Below, piece after piece: positions 33,296 to 43,401 of a stretch of 64,000 nt of DNA. Below the pieces are notes generated by a model. That model ran no database searches and was not told the origin of the DNA. It saw only the letters and a program-made list of their open reading frames with translations. Position numbers and translations under genes: made by a program. How positions within the stretch are numbered: position 1 is the stretch's first letter; every line of letters starts with the position of its first letter. The DNA is from Gracilaria domingensis (taxonomy: Eukaryota > Rhodophyta > Florideophyceae > Gracilariales > Gracilariaceae): contig VCMS01000050.1 in the NCBI GenBank assembly GCA_022539475.1, positions 268,932-332,931 of the forward strand, in the 5' to 3' direction.

Positions 33296-35184
33296 TTTTG
33301 GGCGGAATGACGCGGGTGGTGACAAACCCGAGGAGAGCAACAAAGATTGTTCGAGAGTACCAGCCTAAACGGCGAAAGACGATAGTGTAGCTCAGCGATA
33401 GGGACAGCCCAGAACAACAGAAACAGAGCAACACACCCGGTAACCAACGTGTCTCGAAAGCCCACAGCCAGGTGGAGCGACAACAGGAAGGTACCACGGT
33501 AATGCAAGACACGGCCCGAGTTCGTGAAGGGAACGAGGGCGTTCGAATAGTAAAGAAGGTCGCAATGTGCGAACGAGCCCAACAGAGGGCGCCACACTGC
33601 AACTTCAGGAAAGGTGGCGGGAGACCGAGCCGCCAGTAAAGAGGAAAGAGGGAGGAAAGGTTGGTGGCAGGGAAGCACAGACCGTGCTGAGGGGAAATGG
33701 TGGGTGCCAAAAGGAGGAGGTGGAAGTCGACGACGAAGAAGGGGAAGAAACAGTTTGCAAAGGTTGAGGGGGAGGGTCGTCGAGAGAGAGTGGTCTACCC
33801 GAGCCGAGTTAGTGGTGAGGTCTCGAGCTCGGGGGTTTATATAGAAAGCTGAACTTGAGATATAGTCTGACGTGGCGTGTTCTTTCTATTCTACACCTAG
33901 AAAGAATGGAGTTATTTCCGTGACGTTTCTCTAAAGTGAGTACATGATCGGTCTTCCATGTCGGGGTGTTGTCCGACTCCATTACACGCTATGATGTATG
34001 TACCTGTGACGGCGTTATGTTATTCGAATATTGGTCAATGTCCCCTTGGTCCCCCAGTTACCCAGGTATGCCCTATCAAAGTCCTGTGCCGACTGTCGCG
34101 AACCAGGATAAATGTCTTTCCACCCGATGCTCTGCCACTAGTTCTCCGTTCCTCACGATCCCGATCTTAGTTACTTTTCTCCGTTGAACATGTCGGCCAA
34201 GCAAGTTCTGACTATGGTTACTGATGATGATACGGACCATTCTGGTGTTCCCCATATGCCTTCAACAGTGATAGAGCGCGAAGCTGAAGAGGTTGATAGT
34301 GATGCCGTTGCAAAGGAGGAGGCGGAAGCGGACTCCGATACTGATATCGAGGAGAGAATTGAGGCCGAAATTGCAGACTTCGAGCTCGTTTTGTATCGCC
34401 TGTTGTCCGGCGAAGCGAGGGAGGCTGCCAACCTTTACAAAGGTATCCGGGCTTTGCCGGCTTTGTTTGTGCGAGGTTTGGGGCTTTGGTCTTACGCTCT
34501 CTGCCTTAGCGCGGCGCTCATCGCGCCGCGCTGCCGTTGTCGATAGGGTGCGCCTAGCGGCGCGCGACACGGTCAGTGTCGCCAGCGCCCCTGTCGCCAA
34601 GAAACAGAAAACAGGAGACGGGGCATCGAGCCAGTCAGTTGCGACTTGATTCAACCTGTGCTGAATGTTGAGGCTGCCGCGTGGCTTTGCTTCTTGCGCG
34701 ATGCTTCTGCCTTTCCAATAAACTTCCCCTGCTTGCGGCGATATGCGGCGCCACCTCTCTTCTCCTTCTGTGCCGCGCGCTACGCGCGGCGTCTTTCATC
34801 ACCGCCGCGCGACAGCGCGCGGCACTCTTCATTCCACACCGCGCAGCGCTGCGCGGCGCTCTTCATTCTGCGCCGCACAGCTCTGCGCGGCGCTTTCCCA
34901 CGCCCCGCGGGAGCGCGCGGCGCATTTCCTTCTACGCCGCGCGACAGCGCGTGGCGTACCTCATTCTGCGCCGCGCAGCGGTGCGCGGCGCCCGGCGGCT
35001 GTGGCGCGCGATGATGCGCGACGCCTTCCTGAAGCGCCGCGCAACGCTGCGCGGCGCTCGGTGTGTTGGATGAGGGCGCAGCTTCTTGCCGTCGCCCTCA
35101 TCTCTTCTTCCGCTGAGTTGGAAAAGTTCTTGGGGGGATGTCCCAGAGAATTTTTTGGACACCTCCCCCGCAAACGCCACCACA
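33284..35184 (-). repeat. Gypsy right (5') LTR, 1.9 kb
   Basis: 1901 bp, near-identical to 24292-26191 and carrying the same hairpin array, antisense ORF region (about 34190) and TATA-like site. Confidence 0.92.
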
Positions 35185-35189
35185 GATAG

Positions 35190-35729
35190 CAATGAAGTAA
35201 GAAGCATTTAATATGTCATCATTGATGACATATAGAATGCGTTTCAATTCTCAGAAAGGTGAGAACTACCTCTACTGTTCTTATTAAACATCTTCTTGCA
35301 TTTTACTGTGACGTTTTGGCCATCGCAAGAACAAACCGATGCCTTGCACGAAGTTGTAGTGAGAATTGGATAGCTATGTAGTACAGCAATGCCTTTGATA
35401 GAGCATATCTTTAATTTCTGTAGTTTTTATGTAACAAAATACATGGAAGAGCTCCTATTCCAACTGGAAGAGCTCTTCCATGTATGCTCTTCTAGAAAAT
35501 TGCCTACATGGAAGAGGTCTCTTCGATGTACCTAACAAGGGTTAAGACTTGTTTGCCTGCGCGCAAAATAATTTTTTATTTCACCTCGCGGTACTGTATG
35601 CAAACCCGTGTATGGATGCCCAGTCTTGCTTGTGCGTTTGGCCGTCCCTCCCTTCTCTTCGCCGATTGATCGCTTGCGCGAGTGAAGGATGTGGTGGCGC
35701 GTAGCGAGCGGAGCGGATCGGTATCTTAA
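35190..35729. other. Intergenic, no gene; hairpin repeats
   Basis: Contains ATGTCATCATTGATGACAT (about 35213-35231) and a cluster of GGAAGAGCTCTTCC-type hairpins (about 35444-35530) resembling 6440-6495. The last four bases (35726-35729) are the TTAA duplication of the following MITE. No gene seen. Confidence 0.5.
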
Positions 35730-36065
35730 CCCTTTTGAGACGGTTCGCTTATGTCTAGTGAGCTAGACATAAGCGGGCAACATGATTGGGTAGCCGCTAT
35801 AACCAATCGTTGTCAGCGTGTCACTTGTCTGCTTGGCTTATGTCTAGCTCACTAGACATAAGCGAAAAATCTTTTCAACTGGCTACAAATTCAATCGGTT
35901 TGAAATCAAACCAATAACATTCGAACTCGAGTACCACGTGTATTTCAATCAACATGGTTTGTTACACCGCTCTACGTCAGCCGCCTGATCGAGCCATTTC
36001 TTTCCTTCTCATTGGCTATTTCTTATGTCTAGCTCACTAGACAAGAACTTTTAGTCCCAAAAGGG
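35730..36065. mobile_element. TTAA-flanked MITE with internal CTTATGTCTAG hairpins
   Basis: A 336-bp element with terminal inverted repeats CCCTTTTGAGAC / CCCTTTTGGGAC (right end read on the minus strand) flanked on both sides by TTAA (35726-35729 and 36066-36069). The TTAA target and CCC ends are typical of the piggyBac superfamily. Inside are three copies of a perfect or near-perfect hairpin built on CTTATGTCTAG (35746-35775, 35836-35863, 36022-36045). No coding capacity; it would need a transposase in trans. Confidence 0.8.
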
Positions 36066-36069
36066 TTAA

Positions 36070-36517
36070 AGTGCCCGTTTTGACCTCCGGCGAGTCGGGC
36101 ACTCGCAAGGTCGTGCGTTTTATTTGGTGCAAGGCGCCGCAACGGGCGGCGCCACTGTGCGCCCCCGCAACGCCGTCACAGACTCTGAACCGGACCAGAA
36201 CCCTAGCTTCCTTTACAGTGACACTGCACCGTGAGCAAATTCCGTGCCCTCACTGTATTCACGATATGTACATTCTAACAACAAAAATATGTGTTTCGAG
36301 AAAATTTGTGGAGCAGAGTTTTGAGTGCAATCTGATTCCGAATCAAAGACGTTATTGATTTCTTTCTAGTTCACGACCGTAGACGTTTAGAAGCCTGCCA
36401 GTTTTGGGGAGGAAACTAACTTCGAAGTTCTTAAATGGAACAGTTCTACTATCATTGCTGACGTTGGCAATCCATCAAGTTTTTGCCCCGTAGGGGCGCT
36501 CAAACTCCACGCATTGT
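36070..36517. other. Intergenic, no gene recognised
   Basis: A short open frame (about 36071-36358) lacks recognisable features. Otherwise AT-rich sequence upstream of the next gene. Confidence 0.4.
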
Positions 36518-37696
36518 ATGTTACATTCACGACGTTTTTCAGTTCGCGCTCTAGCGGCTTGTGCGCCACACGAAGCTGGTTGGCTTTCTTGGCGCAATAG
36601 AGAAATCTCGGCTGAGATCTCCCTGGTACCGTCGGTACCTGTAACTCGACTAATCAAGCTGCACTTAAATCGCTTCAAGAAAGCGAATGAGACCATCCGC
36701 CCCGGGCTTCCACCAGCAAACGACGCAATTTCTTTCGTTCGGAAGCTCATCATGACCTCAAACAAAGTCGAAGTTCCCGGCCAGGTAGTATGGGTCTTGA
36801 AAGAAAGTGCAAAGGTCCGAAAGGACTTTCACTCTAAAACCCCGTACTCCTGGGAAATTGCAAGCTCCGTTTCAAGCTCGCGAACTGAGATTGAGCAACT
36901 TGCTAGAGAGCATAGCTCATCTGGCTCGATATCATTGTCGTACACAGCCGAGGCCGAGGTCGAAATATTCAGCGCCTCTGCCACATCAGAGTTCTCCTGG
37001 ACCCAGTCGGCTCTTACTCGCGCGGCCAACGAATCGCAGTCTAACGAGACTAAAACGACTACGAAGACGACTAAGGTTGGACCTATCGAGCTCGATCCAG
37101 GAGAGTCGGTTTACATATTTCAGAAGGAGTTGAGGTTCTCATCGCATTCGTACGACACCACTGAGCTCCTCATCCAGAAGTCGAGCACTCCTCCGGATCT
37201 TGATGAAGAAGTGACTATGAGAATTCCCGTTACCGAGCATCATGCTGCCTTCATCGAGAAAATTGACGTGCATGCATATGGGGGTCATGTGTACTCTAAA
37301 GACTTCATGCAAGTGGTGGGTCACGAGAACGAAGAGAACGATAACATTCAGGACATCAATAAGGGCTTTGGGGGAAACTTTGTGTACCTGCAACCGCATT
37401 GGACTACTGATCCCAGCGAGGCGGCCGACCACATTGAAGTGACAATTGTTGATAATTTTCCTGATTGGGCTAGTGAGAAGGGTCTCAAGGACATGGCTGC
37501 CGAGGCGGGAGGAGACTACCGTTTCATCGAAGCTCAAAACAACGGTGGTTCGAAGAAGATTGTTGCAGCACAACTCTGGAATGGTGAACTTCATCGCACT
37601 CCTGACGGCTGGGATGGATATACTACCGACCTCAACGAGGGGCGTAGTGGTCGCTATCTTTATGTGGTGTACAAGCTAGCCGAGACCTCTAATTGA
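36518..37696 (+). CDS. Putative beta-pore-forming/MABP-like protein
   Basis: An intact frame of 392 codons from the first ATG; the first ~78 residues look less protein-like, and Met79 (ATG at 36752, MTSNKVEVPGQVVW) is the better start. The middle (residues about 115-188) is a long Ser/Thr-rich stretch with alternating polar and non-polar residues (GSISLSYTAEAEVEIFSASA, KTTTKTTKVG), as in the membrane-inserting hairpins of aerolysin/ETX-MTX2-like proteins. The C-terminal half carries two DxNxGxGGxxVYL-type motifs (DINKGFGGNFVYLQ and DLNEGRSGRYLYVVYK), which resemble the beta-prism strands of MABP-like domains. No signal peptide is visible at either start. Role unknown; defence or membrane interaction is a guess. 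No breaks seen. Confidence 0.7.
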   Translation: MLHSRRFSVRALAACAPHEAGWLSWRNREISAEISLVPSVPVTRLIKLHLNRFKKANETIRPGLPPANDAISFVRKLIMTSNKVEVPGQVVWVLKESAKVRKDFHSKTPYSWEIASSVSSSRTEIEQLAREHSSSGSISLSYTAEAEVEIFSASATSEFSWTQSALTRAANESQSNETKTTTKTTKVGPIELDPGESVYIFQKELRFSSHSYDTTELLIQKSSTPPDLDEEVTMRIPVTEHHAAFIEKIDVHAYGGHVYSKDFMQVVGHENEENDNIQDINKGFGGNFVYLQPHWTTDPSEAADHIEVTIVDNFPDWASEKGLKDMAAEAGGDYRFIEAQNNGGSKKIVAAQLWNGELHRTPDGWDGYTTDLNEGRSGRYLYVVYKLAETSN

Positions 37697-38828
37697 TTTT
37701 TGTAGCGATTAAATATTTGCCCGAAGAAGTATTCGTGAGAAAAAATATTCGTAGCAAATAAAAACGATATGCTGCACCAGCACAAGGCCAGTATTTCTTC
37801 TACCAAATGCCCAACTTCCACGTTTGAGACGGCCGAAAGGTCTTTGATCCACTTTCATATCACGATTTGCAGTTGGTGGGGGAAACGCCAGTCAGCGGGG
37901 GAAGCGGGTAGTAGCTATTTCAACTACGCAAAATGTTTAAATTGCAAATATGGCAATAAATGTAATTCTAGACAAAAACTTTTCTTGAAATCAGGTTCCT
38001 GATTGCCATGTTTTAAAAAAATTCATAAGGTTGAAAGAAAATGCAATTCTCCTACAAACTACCCAAGAAGGTTTTTGGCAAAACTGTGCACAAATTCGAC
38101 TAGACTCTAGTCACTAGAGAAGCAATGGTTCTCTGAAAGCGGTCGCCAAGCTCTTAATGACAATAAGTCATAACAATTTGAGAATAAATCTACTTGTTAG
38201 AATGTAGTTTTCATAATCGATTTCGATGAAATATCTCAAATATAAATCAATACTACGACCGCGCCGTGATAGGTTCCATAGCGATTCTCGCGGGATGGAA
38301 AAGTTGCAAAAACAGAACTTTGTGTCAGTCAAATTTTCTTTCGAAATTCACAAGCGCTCTGTCCATTCACCAGTTTTTTTCGTCAAAACTAACCTCGTTT
38401 TTTGTCCAGCTTAGCTGCAGTACTGTACCTTCGGGGACTTGGCAGGTGCCCGTCCTGTACCCTGGTGCTCGGTGGTTGTGTGAGCGCACTCGAAGAGCCA
38501 CATCGCTGACCATAGCCACCACCCCTGTTCAGTTTTATGAATAAATATCACTGAATACGTGCAATAACACACATTGTCAATCGAGACTGGCGAGGAATCC
38601 AACTCATCATAGCAGTATCCAAAGCGTTGGAAGCGATGAGTATGAGAATTCATTCTCAACAGTCTCGTAGACACTCACATATATGATTCAAGCCAGCAAT
38701 CAATCTCTCGACCAAGAGAGGCGACATTGTCTGCATCAAAGCGATGGCTGTTTAAGAGAGCGTTGAGAATAGTGTCTAGTTGAGAGATTCACTCCCTTCT
38801 CATTCTGCTACGAAAGAAAGTGAGCAAA
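37697..38828. other. Intergenic, no gene recognised
   Basis: AT-rich 1.1 kb with frames below 100 codons and no recognisable domain. A GC-richer patch at about 38410-38530 is unremarkable. Confidence 0.4.
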
Positions 38829-39356
38829 ATGTCTGCGAGACCAAGCAGGATCGAAAAGAAAACGAGTGAGATGAAATGTCGCTACTGTGACAAAGTTGCA
38901 AGAGGTTCTTCAGCGCTGAAGCAACTCAGAATTCATGTAGCTAAGGTACACAGTAAGCCCCAGGTGCATCTATGTTGCCGGTGTTCATTTACCGGTAAAA
39001 ACAAGAAATGGCTAAAGGAACATGAACGTATTCATGCCATGGAATCATTGAACAAAAGAAGGGAAAACAGGCCAGAGGACAGGAACGATAGTTCTAGCAC
39101 TGATGATAAAGACAGTTCTATGAGCGTGTCCGAGAGCAAACGCATGCAGAAATATCGTCATCTACGCGAACGCGTTAAATGTCCCCATTGCAGCAAAGCA
39201 ATATCTCGATGGTCAATGCTTTCTCATGTGCGAAGGAAGCATGACACGAGCTCCAGATTCCATTGCCATCGCTGCCCGTTTGTGGGGAGCACTACGGAAG
39301 CGCTAAAGGAGCATCTAGAGCCGTACAATCTTAGCTGTCCATGCTACCCTTGGTAA
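38829..39356 (+). CDS. C2H2 zinc-finger protein
   Basis: 175 codons from the ATG at 38829 (a GTG nine bases upstream is in frame but not a plausible start). Four C2H2-like fingers in two pairs: CRYCDKVARGSSALKQLRIH, CCRCSFTGKNKKWLKEHERI, then after a Ser/Asp/Lys-rich linker CPHCSKAISRWSMLSHVRRK and CHRCPFVGSTTEALKEHL. The last finger lacks a clear second His (HLEPYNLSC), so it may use Cys or be degenerate. The N-terminus is basic. Likely a nucleic-acid-binding nuclear protein. It is a single exon, with no transposase or other mobile-element domain adjacent. Confidence 0.75.
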   Translation: MSARPSRIEKKTSEMKCRYCDKVARGSSALKQLRIHVAKVHSKPQVHLCCRCSFTGKNKKWLKEHERIHAMESLNKRRENRPEDRNDSSSTDDKDSSMSVSESKRMQKYRHLRERVKCPHCSKAISRWSMLSHVRRKHDTSSRFHCHRCPFVGSTTEALKEHLEPYNLSCPCYPW

Positions 39357-39862
39357 ACGTAGTTGGATCATACTTGACTCAATGAAGAAGAGGATCTCAT
39401 TTGACGAGTGCCTAAGAGCTGGCTACACGTGCATAGCAAAAGGCGCGTCCGCCTCCTCCCGGTTTTGCTCCGCGTTTTGGACGCATCACCGCCATTGCTG
39501 GCGCGAGTAAAAACTCAAAAGTGTTTAGCTGTATTCGCTGCCCTCGTTGCAACAGCCACTCTACGAACGTCATCGAAAGTGGGCAAATTAAGAGGGCTGC
39601 AGACTTCATAGTATGACATGACGTTCATACGAGTCGTACAGTTACGAACAGCACGTGGCGCTGCGCGTGCGTTGCGCGCGTGTTGCCGTCGGCGCCATTG
39701 GTATGCTTAAAGGATACCCTCGTCGTACAAGTTGGTGCGGCCGCTCGTCATGATGCAAAAACCACAGCATCTTCCGCGCCTTGAAAGAGGCCGCACGCAT
39801 CGCCATAGCGACAATCCCCGCATCCGCCCACCACACGGCCGCCAGCGCGCAGGAGCTTCGCC
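39357..39862. other. Intergenic, no gene recognised
   Basis: GC content rises toward the next gene. Short frames on both strands without recognisable features. Confidence 0.4.
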
Positions 39863-40555
39863 ATGACGCGCGCCTTCGCCTCCACGCTGCTCACGCTCTT
39901 CCTACTCGCGCTCCCGCTGCGCGAATCCACGCCGCTACAGACGGCGCTCCAGCACGCACTGCCCGCGATCAAGACGGTCTTTTTGGACCCAATCCCGCCC
40001 TCTCTGCCGCTGCAGACGCCGCTGCAGAAGAAGCCCGAGCCGGAGACGCCCGGCATGCTGGTCGAACTGGGCATGCCCGAGCCGTCCGACTCGCCGGAGC
40101 CTTCTGAGGGCCCGCTCGCGTCCGACGAACCTCCGCCCTTCGAGATCATCGCCTGTCAGGAGGACGGCTGCTTCTCCGGCGTCGACCGCCGCGAGTTCAT
40201 CTGCCCGCCACAGTTCGCAACGCCCGTCGAGAACGCGGTGACGTTTCTGCTCGTGGAATCGACGGACGGCGCGCAGTTCGAGGTGACGTTCGACGCCACC
40301 GTGTCTCAGGAGCAGGTGGATAACAGCTTTGTTGACGCCATTCCGTGGCAGAGCACGCCCGGTGAGCCGACGGCGCCAGTGTGTACCGCCGTGGTGGTGG
40401 AGGTGGTGCCGCAGGCCAGCGATGACGATGGCAACGACTTCAGGTTTGGCCTTCCGTTCGGCGCTTGCTGTGGTGCGTGCCCGGTGAGGCGGAGCCGTAC
40501 GATGCCGCCGCGCTTTTCGTGCTGTCGCTCGTGCGGGCTTCGCAGCCCATTTTGA
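39863..40555 (+). CDS. Predicted secreted Pro/Glu-rich protein with Cys-rich C-terminus
   Basis: 230 residues from the ATG at 39863. The N-terminus MTRAFASTLLTLFLLALPLR is a typical signal peptide. Residues about 40-95 are rich in Pro, Glu and Ser (EPETPG, EPSDSPEPSEGPL), then a compact region with Cys pairs (ACQEDGCFSG, EFICPPQF) and a beta-rich stretch (VTFLLVESTDGAQFEVTF). The end is Cys/Arg-rich (GACCGACPVRRSR, FSCCRSCG). Codon third positions are strongly G/C, unlike the AT-rich surroundings. No known family recognised; an extracellular-matrix or cell-wall role is only a guess. The Cys/Arg-rich tail may be an extension past an unseen splice site. Confidence 0.6.
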   Translation: MTRAFASTLLTLFLLALPLRESTPLQTALQHALPAIKTVFLDPIPPSLPLQTPLQKKPEPETPGMLVELGMPEPSDSPEPSEGPLASDEPPPFEIIACQEDGCFSGVDRREFICPPQFATPVENAVTFLLVESTDGAQFEVTFDATVSQEQVDNSFVDAIPWQSTPGEPTAPVCTAVVVEVVPQASDDDGNDFRFGLPFGACCGACPVRRSRTMPPRFSCCRSCGLRSPF

Positions 40556-41088
40556 TAGCTGCATTGATGTTCTTGAACAATTGTGGTCCTCTACTACTTG
40601 AGGCTTAATAGCGACCACGATGGAAAGATACATCTCGCTCGGTCAGTGACCAGATAGACTATGTTTAATGGGTAGAATATAGATTGATACTACTGATTAA
40701 CAACCACTAGACTAAAGAAGTACCTACCGTACCGGATCTAACTTCGTAAGTTTCCCTGGCGGCGGCGGATGCCGTCGTCAACGACGTATCCAGCTTGTCA
40801 ACCGCTGCCGCCGAACACGGCGCAGGATCCAGAGGGTTACCTGCGTCTTCTCCCTCACAATTGCAGCTTGCGCATGATTGCTTCTCTTCGTCACGTTGCC
40901 TTTGGTCCGCAGCAAGATATGAAGTTGCCTGATATCTGCCAGATAACCGCACCAACGGTTTTCTTCGCTTCGGCGGCGGTTTAGCCACCGTGGCAGTTGG
41001 ATCTCAAATTGTTTAAAAGTTCCCCCTGTTTGCCGTTGGATACGAACGGTAAGGTCGTGCAAAAACGCAGGGTTTTTCATACGTCGCA
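40556..41088. other. Intergenic, no clear gene
   Basis: A minus-strand frame (40778-41176, 132 codons, Arg-rich) overlaps the start of the next gene and has no recognisable motif; I do not call it. Confidence 0.35.
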
Positions 41089-41955
41089 ATGCGCCACGTT
41101 TCTGCAAAACTGCGGACTGCTGTTCAAGATGCGTGCGAATGTCGACATCTGACCTCACTCTCGTCAATCGTGTCAAACTCGTATCACATGGGCCAAGCAG
41201 GTGGATTTCAGCACGAGTTGAACAATCGAAACGTGGAGTCCAGCGCCGCCTTTCTCAGACAAATTCTCCGTGCGACAACGTCTCTTCTCGATTGCGGATG
41301 CGGTCCGGGTTCCATCACCGCGGGCTTTCACCGCATATGTTCGGAAGGACAAGTCATTGGGATTGATAACGATCCAAAAGCGATTGAGAACGCCCGCAAA
41401 AGATACAGCCACGTCGACTTTAGGCTGGGTGATGTTACACACATCCCATTCGCAGACAATACGTTTGACGTGGTGTACTCAAACCACGTTCTCCAGTACT
41501 TGCGCGACGCGAACAAAGCAATCATGGAGATGAAGCGTGTTTGTAAGCCGGGTGGAACGGTGGCCATTCGAGTCACGGACATTCCTGCTATGGCTTAGTA
41601 CCCCGAGATCCAAGGTGCAATGCTCGCTAAAAGTCTGTATAATCAGATACTCACGTTGAGCGGTGGGGACTGTGCAGTGGCTCGAAAAATGCCGTTGATG
41701 GCAGCGAACATTGGCTTTCGTGACGTTCAAGTCGGAGGTTCCATGGATGTCAGGGCAAACAAACGAGAACGAGAGCTTGCCAGCAGTGCTTGGAAGGGAA
41801 TTTTCACGGGTGACTCCATGAAGGGTGCGTGCGAAAAGCATGGAATTCTCAGAAAAGGCGATATTGAGCTCATCAACGAGGGCATGACTGAGTTTTGCAG
41901 CACGGACGGTGCTGTATTCTTATTGCCGCAGGTAGAAATACTGTGCAAGAAATAA
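41089..41955 (+). pseudogene. SAM-dependent methyltransferase (UbiE/Methyltransf_11-like) with one in-frame TAG
   Basis: A class I methyltransferase fold: motif I LLDCGCGPGSIT, acidic motif II VIGIDNDPKAI, a YSHVDFRLGDVTHIPFADNT segment with FDVVYSNHVLQYL (post-motif), and MKRVCKPGGTVAIRV (motif III). After DIPAMA the frame meets a TAG at 41596-41598 and then continues in the same frame (YPEIQGAMLAKSLYNQ...) for 118 codons with the expected family C-terminus (GFRDVQVGGSMDV). A TGG-to-TAG change would explain it, since a Trp is plausible there; read-through or sequencing error are alternatives. ATG at 41089 is the first; Met34 (41188) immediately before the conserved GQAGGFQHELNNR is a likely alternative start. 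Substrate unknown. Confidence 0.7.
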
Positions 41956-42737
41956 CACGAAGGGCTCAGGTATCGAAAGCCAGCAAAGTTTTCGCGCTTA
42001 GGATCGCCGAGGTCTCCTGCACTGGGAGCTGGAGAAACCGGTCACAATCGAGCATGATGGCCATCGATACGTACGTACTGCAATCACTTTTCGGGATAAT
42101 CAAAAGGTGTAAAACATTTCAAAAAATATATATATAAAACGCAAATTCAAAACGCATTCTTCTGAAAGCAACACGCGTACTGGTAGTACCAGTCTGGTAC
42201 AGATGTATACCAGCCTGCGATTGGCCACTCCGATTGCGCCTCCGCCGACACACCACAGCGAAACGCCTCCCTCTCCCACGACGCGCTCGTGCGCCGTCTT
42301 TGCTCGATCATACGCAATCCGTCGAGCTCTCGCACGCCATCGACGATGACTCCATCCCACCCTTTCTTCGCCTACCGCCTTTTCGATGCAGCTTCTCTCA
42401 CACCTCGCCCTTCGCAGCACCCGATAGGGCTGGCTACCCTCGCAATCCTCCGCTCGCCGCCCCTCACCACTGCCGACGAGGAGGGGGTGCTGCGTCGCGT
42501 ACAATCAATGACTGATGTCCAATTGGTTTACGAAACATAGCTAAAGACGTAGATCGCTGGTTAATCAATAGCTAGACGAGCAGGACCCTATTGCAGAAAA
42601 GCTACAAGGTGCTGCGGCGCCAGCGGTGCTTGGCTACGTCAACGGCTCATTCAGAGTATCGCCGTCGTCGTCGTACGCGACACATGGCCCACACAGTGCG
42701 CAAAGCCACTCCGTAACCTTCCCTCTTGGCTACGCGC
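41956..42737. other. Intergenic, no gene recognised
   Basis: Frames on both strands (about 42100-42504 minus, 42234-42540 plus) are Arg/Pro-rich mirror images of each other with no recognisable motif. An AT dinucleotide run lies near 42127. Confidence 0.4.
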
Positions 42738-43283
42738 TTACTGCCATTGATCCACACGCGCGCACAACAGCTTCACAGAGTCGCAGAAGTCGCCAAAGCA
42801 CTCCATACCCCTGGCATAGTATCCATCTTCGCAACTCCCCACCATTTCTTCCTCCGAAACCCACGCTGCATCTTTACTATCGCTTGTGTCCACACGGTAT
42901 CCAGATGCCAGACGCCCACATTGCAGCCGAATCTCGTCGCAGTAATGTCCTCGGCATTGCAGGCCGTTCATGACCATATGGCTTGGACACGTAACTGAAA
43001 TTCGCTGTTCAGAGTTTATCCAAGGCGTCCAATATCCCGTGTACGTCACCATCTGAGAATGGTCATGGTGAACTGTGATGAGCTGCTTCAGGTCGCAATA
43101 ATGGCTCGAGCACATTATCCCAGCGACGAACGACGTCTGCCGAGGGGACAGGCCTCCATATTCTTCGCTGAACCAGCCACTGGTCGTGATAAACTTTCCC
43201 TTGCGCGAGTACTTGGTCCATGAGGCGTATGCATTCGCCCACAAAGCACAAATGAAAAGCACGGCAATCTTGCTCATCTTCAT
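42738..43283 (-). CDS. Predicted secreted protein with C-x(3)-YCD repeats
   Basis: 181 residues from the ATG at 43283. The start MKMSKIAVLFICALWANAYA is a signal peptide; the longer open frame upstream would bury it, so this start is chosen. The mature part has three related modules centred on GIMCSSHYCDLKQL, GLQCRGHYCDEIRLQC and GMECFGDFCDSVKLLC, each with a Gly-x-x-Cys-x3-(Y/F)CD core, joined by Trp/Tyr-rich segments (YTGYWTPWINSEQR). Small secreted proteins with this Cys pattern occur in several eukaryotes, but I do not know a named function. A TATA-like sequence lies about 110 bp upstream. Confidence 0.75.
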   Translation of the reverse strand: MKMSKIAVLFICALWANAYASWTKYSRKGKFITTSGWFSEEYGGLSPRQTSFVAGIMCSSHYCDLKQLITVHHDHSQMVTYTGYWTPWINSEQRISVTCPSHMVMNGLQCRGHYCDEIRLQCGRLASGYRVDTSDSKDAAWVSEEEMVGSCEDGYYARGMECFGDFCDSVKLLCARVDQWQ

Positions 43284-43390
43284 GGCGGTGGTATACTTTT
43301 TGCTGATGTACTGTTTCCGATTGTTGTTGAAAGCTCTGACTGGAAACAAGAACTGCCTTCTCAGATTCTTTGGCATCGATCAGACCGGGT

Positions 43391-43401
43391 CCTTTTATAT
43401 A
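43391..43401 (-). promoter_or_regulatory. TATA-like box upstream of the secreted C-YCD protein gene
   Basis: On the minus strand the sequence reads TATATAAAAGG, about 108 bp before the ATG at 43283. Confidence 0.5.

Larger units (their letters stand above)
24292..35184 (-). mobile_element. Ty3/gypsy LTR retrotransposon, young and apparently whole
   Basis: A 10.9-kb element on the minus strand with 1.90-kb LTRs and a perfect 5-bp duplication GATAG (24287-24291 and 35185-35189). It has a primer-binding site directly after the 5' LTR, a purine-rich tract (CAGAGGGGGAGTG on the minus strand) before the 3' LTR at about 26192-26204, and one uninterrupted gag-pol frame. The LTRs differ at only about 15 positions by eye (<1%), so insertion is recent. 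It looks whole. Distinctive traits are hairpin arrays and an antisense ORF inside the LTRs and duplicated extra modules in the polyprotein. Confidence 0.93.

Noticed and set aside
40778-41176. 132-codon Arg-rich minus-strand frame
   Set aside because: Overlaps the methyltransferase start and has no recognisable motif; composition looks like chance.
42100-42540. Facing Arg/Pro-rich frames of 90-134 codons
   Set aside because: Mirror images in moderately GC-rich DNA without motif, signal peptide or start context.
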